From contig JAFRRF010000041.1 of NCBI GenBank assembly GCA_017428245.1, forward strand, positions 19,180 through 83,179: 64,000 nucleotides of DNA, written 5' to 3'. A model generated the notes under the pieces. It saw nothing but the letters and a program-made list of their open reading frames with translations. It searched no databases and had not been told where the DNA came from. Both the position numbers and the translations under genes were made by a program. This stretch comes from Bacteroidales bacterium (lineage in GTDB: Bacteria; Bacteroidota; Bacteroidia; Bacteroidales; UBA932). Each line of letters begins with the position of its first letter. The stretch's first letter is position 1. This document shows positions 56,889 through 63,120 of this stretch, in pieces.

Positions 56889-57962
56889 TCACGGCCGCCG
56901 CTTCAGGCCGGGCGTGGGCAATGTCCCGTTCAGAGACTGATAGACAGTGCGGCGGAGATCTCCCGCCGCATTGTCGCCATTATAAGCCCAGTACATGCAG
57001 CCCTTGAACCCGTTTTCCAGGGTGTATTCTGCCTTGATGCGGAGGGATTTCTCTTCGTCGAAGCCGAAGACCATCTCGCCGGTGGCGTCGTCGGTCAGGT
57101 AAGCCACCTGGGAGATACTGTGCCAATGGTAGGTGTAGCCCGGCAGCAGATGGGCTTTGGTCACGTCGACACCACGCGGGAAGCCTTCGGCACCCCGTCC
57201 GTAGAACGGCAGGCCGACCACCAGTTTCTCCGGCGGAACACCTTTGTCCAGATGGGCCTGGACGCATTCGGAGACGGACATCGAGCCAGGTTCCAGCAAT
57301 TCGGAAGGATAGAGCGGTGCATTGTGGTAGGGAGCATGGCCGAGGTCGTAGGACATCACGTTGGTCCAGTCAATGTACTGATCCAGGGCCGGGAAATCAT
57401 AGAACTTTCCGGAGCCGGCCGTCGCGTGGGTAAGCAGTTTGTCCGGTCCGATGGCGGCCCGGATGTCCCGCATCAGCAGCGTATAGTTGTCGATGTCGTT
57501 TTCCGAGGCCGAGATCTGGGCCACGTCTTCGCCGGGATATTCCCAGTCGATGTCGATTCCGTCGAGTTTGAATTCGTCCACGACGCGCTTGCAGTCCTTG
57601 GCGAAAGCGCTTCGAAGTCCGTCGTCGGCGCACATTTCGCTGAAATTACCGCTGCCCCAGCCGCCGATGGACAGGAGGATTTTGACGTGCGGATACTGGC
57701 GCTTGATGCTGACCAGCCGGTGCAGTTCGTCCGGATTGTCGAGGCGGACGCCGTTGAAGGTGTCGTTCACGTGCCCGAAGGCGTAGTTGATGTGGGTCAG
57801 GTAGGTGGCGTCCGGCCTTTCGTTCATCCGGAACACATAGGCCAGAAGGATCTTTTCGGCCGGGTCGCCGTGCTTGGTTCCCAGTTCTTCCTGGGTCGGG
57901 CCTTTGGCCGTGCAGGCGGCCAGGCAAAGGGCGGCCGCCAGGATAAAGAGTTGTTTGCGCAT
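56889..57962 (-). CDS. GH18 chitinase-like lipoprotein
   Basis: The 357-residue protein has a lipoprotein signal ending LCLAAC (Cys17) and a GH18 barrel with the complete catalytic motif LDGIDIDWE (Asp134, Asp137, Asp139, Glu141), plus HVKILLSIGGWG before it and NVMSYDLGHAPYHNAPLYP after it. GH18 enzymes hydrolyse chitin or GlcNAc-containing glycans by substrate-assisted catalysis. Unlike the GH18 domain at 22415, the DxxDxDxE motif is intact and there is no second domain. It starts 4 bases after the ThuA-like lipoprotein gene and shares its promoter. Confidence 0.92.
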   Translation of the reverse strand: MRKQLFILAAALCLAACTAKGPTQEELGTKHGDPAEKILLAYVFRMNERPDATYLTHINYAFGHVNDTFNGVRLDNPDELHRLVSIKRQYPHVKILLSIGGWGSGNFSEMCADDGLRSAFAKDCKRVVDEFKLDGIDIDWEYPGEDVAQISASENDIDNYTLLMRDIRAAIGPDKLLTHATAGSGKFYDFPALDQYIDWTNVMSYDLGHAPYHNAPLYPSELLEPGSMSVSECVQAHLDKGVPPEKLVVGLPFYGRGAEGFPRGVDVTKAHLLPGYTYHWHSISQVAYLTDDATGEMVFGFDEEKSLRIKAEYTLENGFKGCMYWAYNGDNAAGDLRRTVYQSLNGTLPTPGLKRRP

Positions 57963-57966
57963 ACCA

Positions 57967-58785
57967 TTATTTGTCAAGGGGGTTTCCGTTCGGATCGTTC
58001 GAGACGATCCACTGCAGGGCGTTAATGAACAGCAGCTGTTCGGTGGCGTCGGAGAACTGTTCGTCGCCGTGGCCCATGTTGATGTAGATCATCCGGTAGT
58101 TGCGGTTGGTCCAGACCACGGGGAAATCGCCGCCGTAAACGATGTCCTTCAGGCCCATCGGGAAGTTGCGGGGCGAGAGCGACACCAGCACTTCGATGTC
58201 GGGATTCTCCCGCGGTTCCGGCGTCCACTGGTAGAATTCGGTGGCGGGACATACGTACGTGTCCGGAAGATTGCGGGTGACCGGATGGTCTTTGCGGTCC
58301 AGTTCCAGCAGAGCCGGCTGCGGCGGCCAGTTGTTGCACTTGAACACGCCGCCGCCCAGGAATTTCAGGAACCAGGGCCACTGGGTCCTGCTGTCGTTGT
58401 AGGCGGCCGCATGGAACCCGATCCAGCCGCCGCCGTTCTCCATATAGTTTTCGAACAGCGGACGGGCTTCGCGCGAAGGCGCGGCGTTGAGGGCGATGAT
58501 GGCGGTGTATTCTTTCAACTGTTCGGCCGTGAAGGCTCCCAGGTTCTGGGTCGAATCGACGATGAACCCTTCGCCGACGGTCAGTTTCCGGAAAAAGGCG
58601 ATGGCCTGGTGGCCGAACTGGACGTGGGCTTCTTCGGCGGAATCATCGTAGAGCAGCAGTACTTTGAAACGTGGACCGTTTTTCGCGTAGTTGGTTTCCC
58701 GATAGGGAGCGTCGGCAGGTCCGGCGGCAGGACGTCCGCAAGCGGCCAGAGCCAGGGTCAGGAGGAGAAGGAACACCTTTTTCAT
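57967..58785 (-). CDS. ThuA-like domain lipoprotein
   Basis: The 272-residue protein begins MKKVFLLLLTLALAACGRP (lipidated Cys16) and has a ThuA-like fold related to class I glutamine amidotransferases: FKVLLLYDDSAEEAHVQFG, YTAIIALNAAPSREARPLFENYMENGGGWIGFHAAAYND, HPVTRNLPDTY and FPVVWTNRNYRMIYINMGHGDEQFSD. ThuA-type proteins are linked to sugar metabolism in some bacteria, but the biochemical role is not established. The catalytic Cys of amidotransferases is absent. It forms a two-gene unit with the downstream GH18. A frame extends upstream through prmA, but the promoter at 58806-58813 sets the ATG at 58785. Confidence 0.88.
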   Translation of the reverse strand: MKKVFLLLLTLALAACGRPAAGPADAPYRETNYAKNGPRFKVLLLYDDSAEEAHVQFGHQAIAFFRKLTVGEGFIVDSTQNLGAFTAEQLKEYTAIIALNAAPSREARPLFENYMENGGGWIGFHAAAYNDSRTQWPWFLKFLGGGVFKCNNWPPQPALLELDRKDHPVTRNLPDTYVCPATEFYQWTPEPRENPDIEVLVSLSPRNFPMGLKDIVYGGDFPVVWTNRNYRMIYINMGHGDEQFSDATEQLLFINALQWIVSNDPNGNPLDK

Positions 58786-58805
58786 AAACCCGGTTTTAGA
58801 TAATG

Positions 58806-58813
58806 CAAATATA
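58806..58813 (-). promoter_or_regulatory. TAnnTTTG -7 box for ThuA-GH18
   Basis: The complement reads TATATTTG, 20 bases before the ATG at 58785. A weaker plus-strand match, TAACTTAG (58825-58832), may serve prmA. Confidence 0.6.
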
Positions 58814-58836
58814 AAAAAAAAGAGTAACTTAGCATT

Positions 58837-59709
58837 ATGGATTATATCGCCGTACATATCAGGATCGAGCCCTTCAGCGAAGCGTGGGCTGAGATCGTGG
58901 AGGCGGAGATCGAAGAACTGGGTTTCGACAGCTTTACGGTCGAAGATCCGTTCCTGAACGCCTTCATCCCGAAAGACCTTTTTTCCGAACCGAATCTCAA
59001 GACGATGCTCAGCGCTTTCGACGGCGCCGAGGTCCGTCTCTCCCATACCGTGGAACTGGTCAAGGAACAGAACTGGAACGCCGCCTGGGAAAGTGATTTC
59101 GAACCCGTCGTCGTGGGTGACCAGGTCACTGTCCGGGCCACGTATCACAAAGACCTGCCCCGGACCCGTTATAACATTGTCATCGATCCCCAGATGAGTT
59201 TTGGCAGCGGCCATCACCAGACCACCACGATGATGATCGAGCATCTGCTGGAAGACCGCCGGCTCCTGAAAGGCAAAGCCGTACTCGACATGGGCTGCGG
59301 CACCGGCATCCTCGCCATCGTGGCCGCCAAACTCGGCGCCGCCGTGCCGGTCCACGCCGTGGACATCGATCCGCGCTGCTGCCGTTCGACCGTCGCCAAC
59401 GCCCGCCGCAACCGCGTCCCGCACAAGCTCATCACCGTGTGCGGCGACGCCTCCGTGCTCATCCGCGGCCAGTATGACATCGTGCTGGCCAACATCAACC
59501 GCAATATCCTGCTGGCCGATATGGTCTCCTATGTCCGGGCGCTCAAACCCCAGGGCGGCCGCATCCTGCTCAGCGGCTTCTATACCGCCGACATCCCGAT
59601 GCTGCTCGAAAAAGCCGCTTTGCTCGGCCTGACGGAAGTCTCCCGCCGCACACGCGATGACTGGGCCCTGCTTGTCCTTCAAAAAGAAACGTGGAAACTC
59701 TATGAATAA
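58837..59709 (+). CDS. prmA: Ribosomal protein L11 methyltransferase
   Basis: The 290-residue protein has the PrmA N-terminal domain (about 1-95, EIEELGFDSFTVEDPFLNAFIP) and the methyltransferase domain with IDPQMSFGSGHHQTTTMMIEHLL, VLDMGCGTGILAIVAAKLGA for SAM and IVLANINRNILLADM with the NIN substrate motif. It trimethylates amino groups of ribosomal protein L11. The gene overlaps the following histidine phosphatase start by 8 bases. Its own promoter is unclear. Confidence 0.94.
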   Translation: MDYIAVHIRIEPFSEAWAEIVEAEIEELGFDSFTVEDPFLNAFIPKDLFSEPNLKTMLSAFDGAEVRLSHTVELVKEQNWNAAWESDFEPVVVGDQVTVRATYHKDLPRTRYNIVIDPQMSFGSGHHQTTTMMIEHLLEDRRLLKGKAVLDMGCGTGILAIVAAKLGAAVPVHAVDIDPRCCRSTVANARRNRVPHKLITVCGDASVLIRGQYDIVLANINRNILLADMVSYVRALKPQGGRILLSGFYTADIPMLLEKAALLGLTEVSRRTRDDWALLVLQKETWKLYE

Positions 59710-60979
59710 GTTTGGTTTATCGGCGCTGCTGCTGTTTGTCTGTTTCGTGGCCGGCGCCCAGCAATATGACGTGCTGGATCAAGTGAAAGCCGATCCCCGC
59801 AAGGCGGCGGGAATGGAAGGCCCGCACCGTTTCGAGGTCCCGGCGCCCACTCCCGCGCCCAAGGGCTACAAACCGTTTTATATCAGTCACTACGGCCGTC
59901 ACGGCTCGCGCTATGCCTGGGATTCCAAGACCTATACGCTGCTCCACGAAGTCCTCTCGGCCGCGCACGAGGCCGGGAAACTGACGCCCCGGGGCGAGGA
60001 TTTCTACGGGAAGTTCGAAGCCTTCTATCCGATTCCGCTTATCAATACGGGCGACCTGACGCCCCTCGGCTGGGAGCAGCACAAGCGGATCGCCGCCTGG
60101 GTGTATGATCAGTTCCCCGAAGTGTTCCGCAAATCCCGCGAGGTCGACGCCATCGTATCGACCGCCCCGCGCAGCATTGTCAGTATGAGTTCCTTCTGCC
60201 TGAGCCTGAAGGATAAGAATCCGAAGCTCCGGTTCTACCAGAGTTCCACGCATACCGGCCTGACAGTGGCCACGCCCACCAGCGCGCCGAAAGACCTGAA
60301 GCGCACCTTCAAGACGGATGACGTCAAATTCGAGCCGCTCGCTCATTTCAACGAGCGATTCATTGATTATGAGGGGATTCTGGGGCGCATCTTTACCGAT
60401 ACTTCGTTCCCGTCCCAGTTCTCGGGCGGCCGTACGGCCTTCGTCGACCAGTTGTATTCCCTCATCGGAGGCTATCACAATTACGAGCCTGAACCGCTTT
60501 TCGACGACCTGATCACGCCCGACCAGTATGCAAACCTTTGGGAGGCGCTCAACTACTATTCCTGGACCATCGACCTGGAAGCGCGCTACCAGAACATCCC
60601 CTTGCTCGAAGACATCATCGCCAAGGCCGATGCGGCTTTCGCCAACCCCGACCGTGCGGCGGACCTGCGCTTCGGCCACGACTACGTGTTCGAGGCCTTT
60701 ATGTGCCTGATCAACACGAACGGCAGCGGCACTGTGCCGGAGAAAGCCTCCGAGGTCAAGTACTGGTTCCAGAGCTACAATGTCCCGATGGCCGCCACGC
60801 TCCTGTTCGTGTTCTACCGCAACAGGCAGGGCGACATCCTATTCAAGATCCTGCAGAACGAGGTTGAGGCCACGCTTCCCCAGCTGACGCCGGTCAGCGG
60901 TCCTTACTATCGCTGGTCCGATTTCAAGGCCTGGGCCTCCACGATGATGGCGGCCCATCCCGAAATTAAAGCGGAGTAA
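59702..60979 (+). CDS. Exported histidine acid phosphatase (MINPP-like)
   Basis: The 425-residue protein has a signal peptide (MNKFGLSALLLFVCFVAGAQQ) and the branch 2 histidine phosphatase motif YISHYGRHGSRYAWDSK, where His of RHG is the phosphoryl acceptor. LTPLGWEQHKRIAAWVYDQF and STAPRSIVSMSSFCLSL are further family segments. Relatives in Bacteroides include multiple inositol polyphosphate phosphatases that degrade phytate. The canonical RHGxRxP has Tyr in place of Pro here. The C-terminal HAE/HD proton donor was not located by eye. It overlaps prmA by 8 bases. Phytase activity is inference. Confidence 0.87.
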   Translation: MNKFGLSALLLFVCFVAGAQQYDVLDQVKADPRKAAGMEGPHRFEVPAPTPAPKGYKPFYISHYGRHGSRYAWDSKTYTLLHEVLSAAHEAGKLTPRGEDFYGKFEAFYPIPLINTGDLTPLGWEQHKRIAAWVYDQFPEVFRKSREVDAIVSTAPRSIVSMSSFCLSLKDKNPKLRFYQSSTHTGLTVATPTSAPKDLKRTFKTDDVKFEPLAHFNERFIDYEGILGRIFTDTSFPSQFSGGRTAFVDQLYSLIGGYHNYEPEPLFDDLITPDQYANLWEALNYYSWTIDLEARYQNIPLLEDIIAKADAAFANPDRAADLRFGHDYVFEAFMCLINTNGSGTVPEKASEVKYWFQSYNVPMAATLLFVFYRNRQGDILFKILQNEVEATLPQLTPVSGPYYRWSDFKAWASTMMAAHPEIKAE

Positions 60980-60991
60980 AAAATTTATTCG

Positions 60992-60999
60992 TACCTTTG
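60992..60999 (+). promoter_or_regulatory. TAnnTTTG -7 box for tRNA-Leu copy 1
   Basis: TACCTTTG lies 24 bases before the tRNA start. A 7-bp hairpin (61002-61008 with 61012-61018) falls between box and tRNA. Confidence 0.6.
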
Positions 61000-61023
61000 T
61001 CCCGCTCCTCGGGAGCGGTAAAC

Positions 61024-61105
61024 GCGGGAGTGTTGTAATTGGTAGCCAAGCCAGACTTAGGATCTGGTGCAGTGATGCGTCGGGGTTCGAGTCCCCGCAC
61101 CCGCA
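61024..61105 (+). tRNA. tRNA-Leu (anticodon UAG), copy 1
   Basis: The cloverleaf is complete: acceptor 61024-61030 with 61098-61104, anticodon stem CCAGA/TCTGG (61051-61055, 61063-61067), loop CTTAGGA with anticodon TAG at 61058-61060, a long class II variable arm (61068-61080) and T arm CGGGG/CCCCG around TTCGAGT. The acceptor has an A-A mismatch (61029 against 61099). No CCA is encoded. Confidence 0.93.
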
Positions 61106-61117
61106 CTTGTTTTTACT

Positions 61118-61139
61118 GGGGCGCTGCCCCAAACCCCGC
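61118..61139 (+). repeat. GGGGC hairpin repeat, copy 1
   Basis: GGGGC-GCT-GCCCC followed by AAACCCCGC. Copies 2 and 3 at 62770 and 62911 share the stem and the ACCCCGC tail with small changes. Confidence 0.75.
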
Positions 61140-61300
61140 CGCTACGGCCTGCTATTTCACAAGCCTCTCGCGACGGCCTCCGCTAGCGCCTGATGGCGTA
61201 GGATTCAACAAATCATTCTTCTCCATTCGATACTTGATGTGGCAAGTGTAATCGTCAGTCTTGGTAATCATCAATAAGCGATGTTGTAACGGCAATTGGT

Positions 61301-61335
61301 GCGCTCGGTCTGCTTGTTTCAAGCAGACCGAGCGC
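61301..61335. repeat. Perfect 16-bp palindrome with 3-base loop
   Basis: GCGCTCGGTCTGCTTG (61301-61316) is exactly complementary to 61320-61335 across a TTT loop. No T-run follows on either strand that would mark a simple terminator, and no gene ends just before it. Confidence 0.9.
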
Positions 61336-61450
61336 ATAGAATCTTTGTAAGGTGTTGAAAATCAGCGCTGAATTGCGGCTGAAAACGCTTGATAATTACA
61401 CTTGGCAGGCTAAAAGCGTAAAATAAGGTTTTCGTTGTTTATCTTTTTCT

Positions 61451-61458
61451 TATCTTTG
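61451..61458 (+). promoter_or_regulatory. TAnnTTTG -7 box for the small secreted protein
   Basis: TATCTTTG lies 20 bases before the ATG at 61479, with a TTG about 20 bases upstream. Confidence 0.65.
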
Positions 61459-61478
61459 TGAGTATTGGAATTGATAGT

Positions 61479-61952
61479 ATGAAAAGGATTATTTTGATTG
61501 CCATTCTCGTCTTGGGATGTTTCTCAGCCAAGGCTCAAAATGCCATTACTTATCACGGTGGTAGTTTTTATGATGCACAAGGTCAATGCCTTTCCGACAA
61601 TCAGGTTTTCGATCTCATCGGCTCGGATGTCTATTATGACACATATGTCGGAGCCAGAAAGCAACTAAAAATCGGTAAGGAACTGACCTTTAGTGGTATT
61701 GGCGTAGTGGGAGCCGGTTGTATTGCTGCTTTTTTGGGTGGGTATTATGGCTCGGATGTTCTGGCTAGTTGTGGAGTTTTGGCCGCTACGGCGGGTGGCG
61801 CTTTGATTGATGCCGGTGTTCCGCTCTGGATAATCGGCAAGTCCCGCCTGCAGTGGATTGAGTCGGATTATAACAAGCGACAGTCTGCTTATACGCCGAC
61901 CCTTTCTTTCAAGGCGGGAGAGTACGGATTGGGATTTGCCCTGACTTTTTGA
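61479..61952 (+). CDS. Hypothetical secreted/membrane protein, 157 residues
   Basis: I do not recognise a family. The protein begins with a signal peptide (MKRIILIAILVLGCFSAKAQ). A short segment YHGGSFYDAQGQCLSDNQVFDLIG and then two hydrophobic stretches at about 72-90 and 95-117, rich in Gly and Ala, follow, and it ends LGFALTF. The Phe terminus and alternating pattern at the end are compatible with an outer-membrane or envelope protein; the two hydrophobic stretches would suit a small helical hairpin. Codon usage and base composition are more AT-rich than in neighbouring genes. It lies between two tRNA-Leu copies, 4 bases before the lysoplasmalogenase gene. A GTG at 61458 is in frame but inside the promoter box. 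Confidence 0.75.
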   Translation: MKRIILIAILVLGCFSAKAQNAITYHGGSFYDAQGQCLSDNQVFDLIGSDVYYDTYVGARKQLKIGKELTFSGIGVVGAGCIAAFLGGYYGSDVLASCGVLAATAGGALIDAGVPLWIIGKSRLQWIESDYNKRQSAYTPTLSFKAGEYGLGFALTF

Positions 61953-61956
61953 TGCT

Positions 61957-62652
61957 ATGAAGCATCGAAGACTTTGGATTATTCCGGGCGTGTTTTTTCT
62001 GATCGCCTGTGCCGTCAACCTGTATGGCTGCGTGATGAATAATTTGACGGTGGAGCGCTATGTCAAGGGGGCGCTGATGCCCTTGCTGGCGGTCACGGGC
62101 ATCGCGTATCTGGCGCAGCGGCCGTTCAATGTGCGCGTCGCGGGGACGCTGCTGCTGGCGCAGATGCTCGGCTGGACGGGTGATTCCCTGCTGATGGGCA
62201 GCGGTTTCGCCTGGTTTGTTTCGGGTATCAGTTGTTTCCTGCTGGGACACATTTGTTACATTAGCATTTTCGGTCGGACGCTCAAGGGATTGCGCCCTGT
62301 TACCTGGATTATTACTGTAATTGTGATGGCGGCCATTTTGGTCTCGCTGGTGCTGTCCATCGGCATCAGCGGTGCCCTGCTGGCGCCGATGGTGATCTAT
62401 GGCGCGGCGCTGCTGGTCATCACTTTCTGCGGTCTGTGCGGCTTGGTCCGCGGCCACGGTCCTTCCCGCTGCGTGTGGTGGATGGTGACCCTCGGCGGCC
62501 TGCTGTTTGTGGTCTCCGACGGCCTGATCGCGATGAGGACCTTCGGCCTGGCGCATTTCGAGCTTCGCGGCTTCGTCATCATGTCCACCTACCTGGTCGC
62601 CCAGTCGCTCCTCTGCGCCGCCGCCGCCCGCATCGCCCTAGTCAAAAAATAA
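61957..62652 (+). CDS. YhhN/TMEM86-family membrane protein (lysoplasmalogenase-like)
   Basis: The 231-residue protein has about eight transmembrane segments and YhhN family features: KGALMPLLAVTGIAYLAQR, LLLAQMLGWTGDSLLMGSGFAWFVSGISCFLLGHICYI with the conserved GD and GH motifs, and GGLLFVVSDGLIAMRTF near the C-terminus. The animal relative TMEM86B hydrolyses the vinyl-ether bond of lysoplasmalogens; the bacterial substrate is less certain. It starts 4 bases after the small secreted protein and ends 24 bases before tRNA-Leu copy 2. Its GC content is typical of the window, unlike its neighbour. Confidence 0.87.
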   Translation: MKHRRLWIIPGVFFLIACAVNLYGCVMNNLTVERYVKGALMPLLAVTGIAYLAQRPFNVRVAGTLLLAQMLGWTGDSLLMGSGFAWFVSGISCFLLGHICYISIFGRTLKGLRPVTWIITVIVMAAILVSLVLSIGISGALLAPMVIYGAALLVITFCGLCGLVRGHGPSRCVWWMVTLGGLLFVVSDGLIAMRTFGLAHFELRGFVIMSTYLVAQSLLCAAAARIALVKK

Positions 62653-62656
62653 TTCG

Positions 62657-62664
62657 TATCTTTG
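62657..62664 (+). promoter_or_regulatory. TAnnTTTG -7 box for tRNA-Leu copy 2
   Basis: TATCTTTG lies 12 bases before the tRNA start, in the normal position for a stable-RNA promoter. Confidence 0.65.
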
Positions 62665-62676
62665 CACCGATAACCC

Positions 62677-62758
62677 GCGGGTGTGTTGTAATTGGTAGCC
62701 AAGCCAGACTTAGGATCTGGTGCCGAAAGGCGTGCGAGTTCGAGTCTCGCCACCCGTA
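62677..62758 (+). tRNA. tRNA-Leu (anticodon UAG), copy 2
   Basis: A clean class II cloverleaf: acceptor GCGGGTG (62677-62683) pairs with CACCCGT (62751-62757, one G-U), anticodon stem CCAGA/TCTGG, loop CTTAGGA with anticodon TAG at 62711-62713, variable arm 62721-62733 and T arm GCGAG/CTCGC. The D-arm and anticodon arm are identical to copy 1, while the variable arm, T stem and acceptor differ. Confidence 0.96.
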
Positions 62759-62769
62759 CTTGTGTTGCT

Positions 62770-62792
62770 GGGGCTCTGCCCCAAACCCCGCG
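62770..62792 (+). repeat. GGGGC hairpin repeat, copy 2
   Basis: GGGGC-TCT-GCCCC followed by AAACCCCGCG, 11 bases after the tRNA, the same relative position as copy 1 after the first tRNA. Confidence 0.75.
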
Positions 62793-62871
62793 CCTCCCGG
62801 CCTTAGTACTTTGCTGATGCTGGGAGTTGTGCATTCTTGAGCTGGGTTTAGCAAAGTACCGGCCTCCGGCG

Positions 62872-62910
62872 GCCGCCTGATGGCGGCTTTTATCTAGCGG
62901 CTGATGCCGC
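62872..62910 (+). repeat. Two tandem TGAT-loop hairpins
   Basis: GCCGCC-TGAT-GGCGGC (62872-62887) and GCGGC-TGAT-GCCGC (62897-62910). The stems differ but stay paired and the TGAT loop is constant; a related CGCC-TGAT-GGCG occurs at 61187-61198. Confidence 0.7.
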
Positions 62911-62933
62911 GGGGCTTTGCCCCAGACCCCGCG
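62911..62933 (+). repeat. GGGGC hairpin repeat, copy 3
   Basis: GGGGC-TTT-GCCCC followed by AGACCCCGCG, directly abutting the second TGAT-loop hairpin. Confidence 0.75.
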
Positions 62934-62956
62934 CTTCCTGATAATAGAGTTTCTAT

Positions 62957-63070
62957 GCGCTGCAATGGAAACGTCAGTCAATCAGTTACTTATACAAGTT
63001 GATCCCTCCGATTTCCGGGGGGATCAACTTGCGTAATCGGCTGGTAATCAAGTGTGTCCGTTGCAGCGCT
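62957..63070. repeat. Nested palindromic element (candidate MITE-like or structured DNA element)
   Basis: An inner hairpin pairs 62995-63010 with 63016-63031 (16 pairs, one G-T) around a 5-base loop. An outer imperfect inverted repeat sits at its flanks: GCGCTGCAATGGAAAC (62957-62972) against the complement of 63054-63069, which reads GCGCTGCAACGGACAC. No protein is encoded inside. Confidence 0.5.
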
Positions 63071-63120
63071 AGACGGTTTTTCCCAGGTCGAAGGCTGCCT
63101 GGAGTTTGGCTTAGCCCTCG

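Larger units (their letters stand above)
61106..61478. other. Gene-free stretch with hairpins, between tRNA-Leu copy 1 and the small secreted protein
   Basis: No credible gene is seen. It holds one GGGGC hairpin repeat (61118-61139), a TGAT-loop hairpin (61187-61198), the perfect 16-bp palindrome at 61301-61335, and a more distant inverted pair with core CAAGTGTAAT (61243-61252 and its complement near 61394-61403). Base composition from about 61200 is clearly more AT-rich than the rest of the window. Confidence 0.7.
62759..63120. other. Gene-free stretch rich in hairpins, after tRNA-Leu copy 2
   Basis: No gene is supported here. It contains two GGGGC hairpin repeats, two TGAT-loop hairpins, the long palindrome at 62995-63031 and an outer inverted repeat pair flanking it. 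The remaining sequence shows no coding signal. Confidence 0.7.

Noticed and set aside
61301..61335. Palindrome as a plain rho-independent terminator
   Set aside because: Neither strand has a T-run after the stem and no gene ends just upstream. It is kept as an unexplained structural element.
61152..61337. Short minus-strand frame over the palindrome at 61301
   Set aside because: It starts inside the perfect hairpin, has no family resemblance and no promoter; the palindrome itself explains the sequence.
62589..62981. Minus-strand frame crossing tRNA-Leu copy 2 and the hairpin repeats
   Set aside because: It runs through a complete tRNA gene and three structured repeats, so coding is very unlikely.
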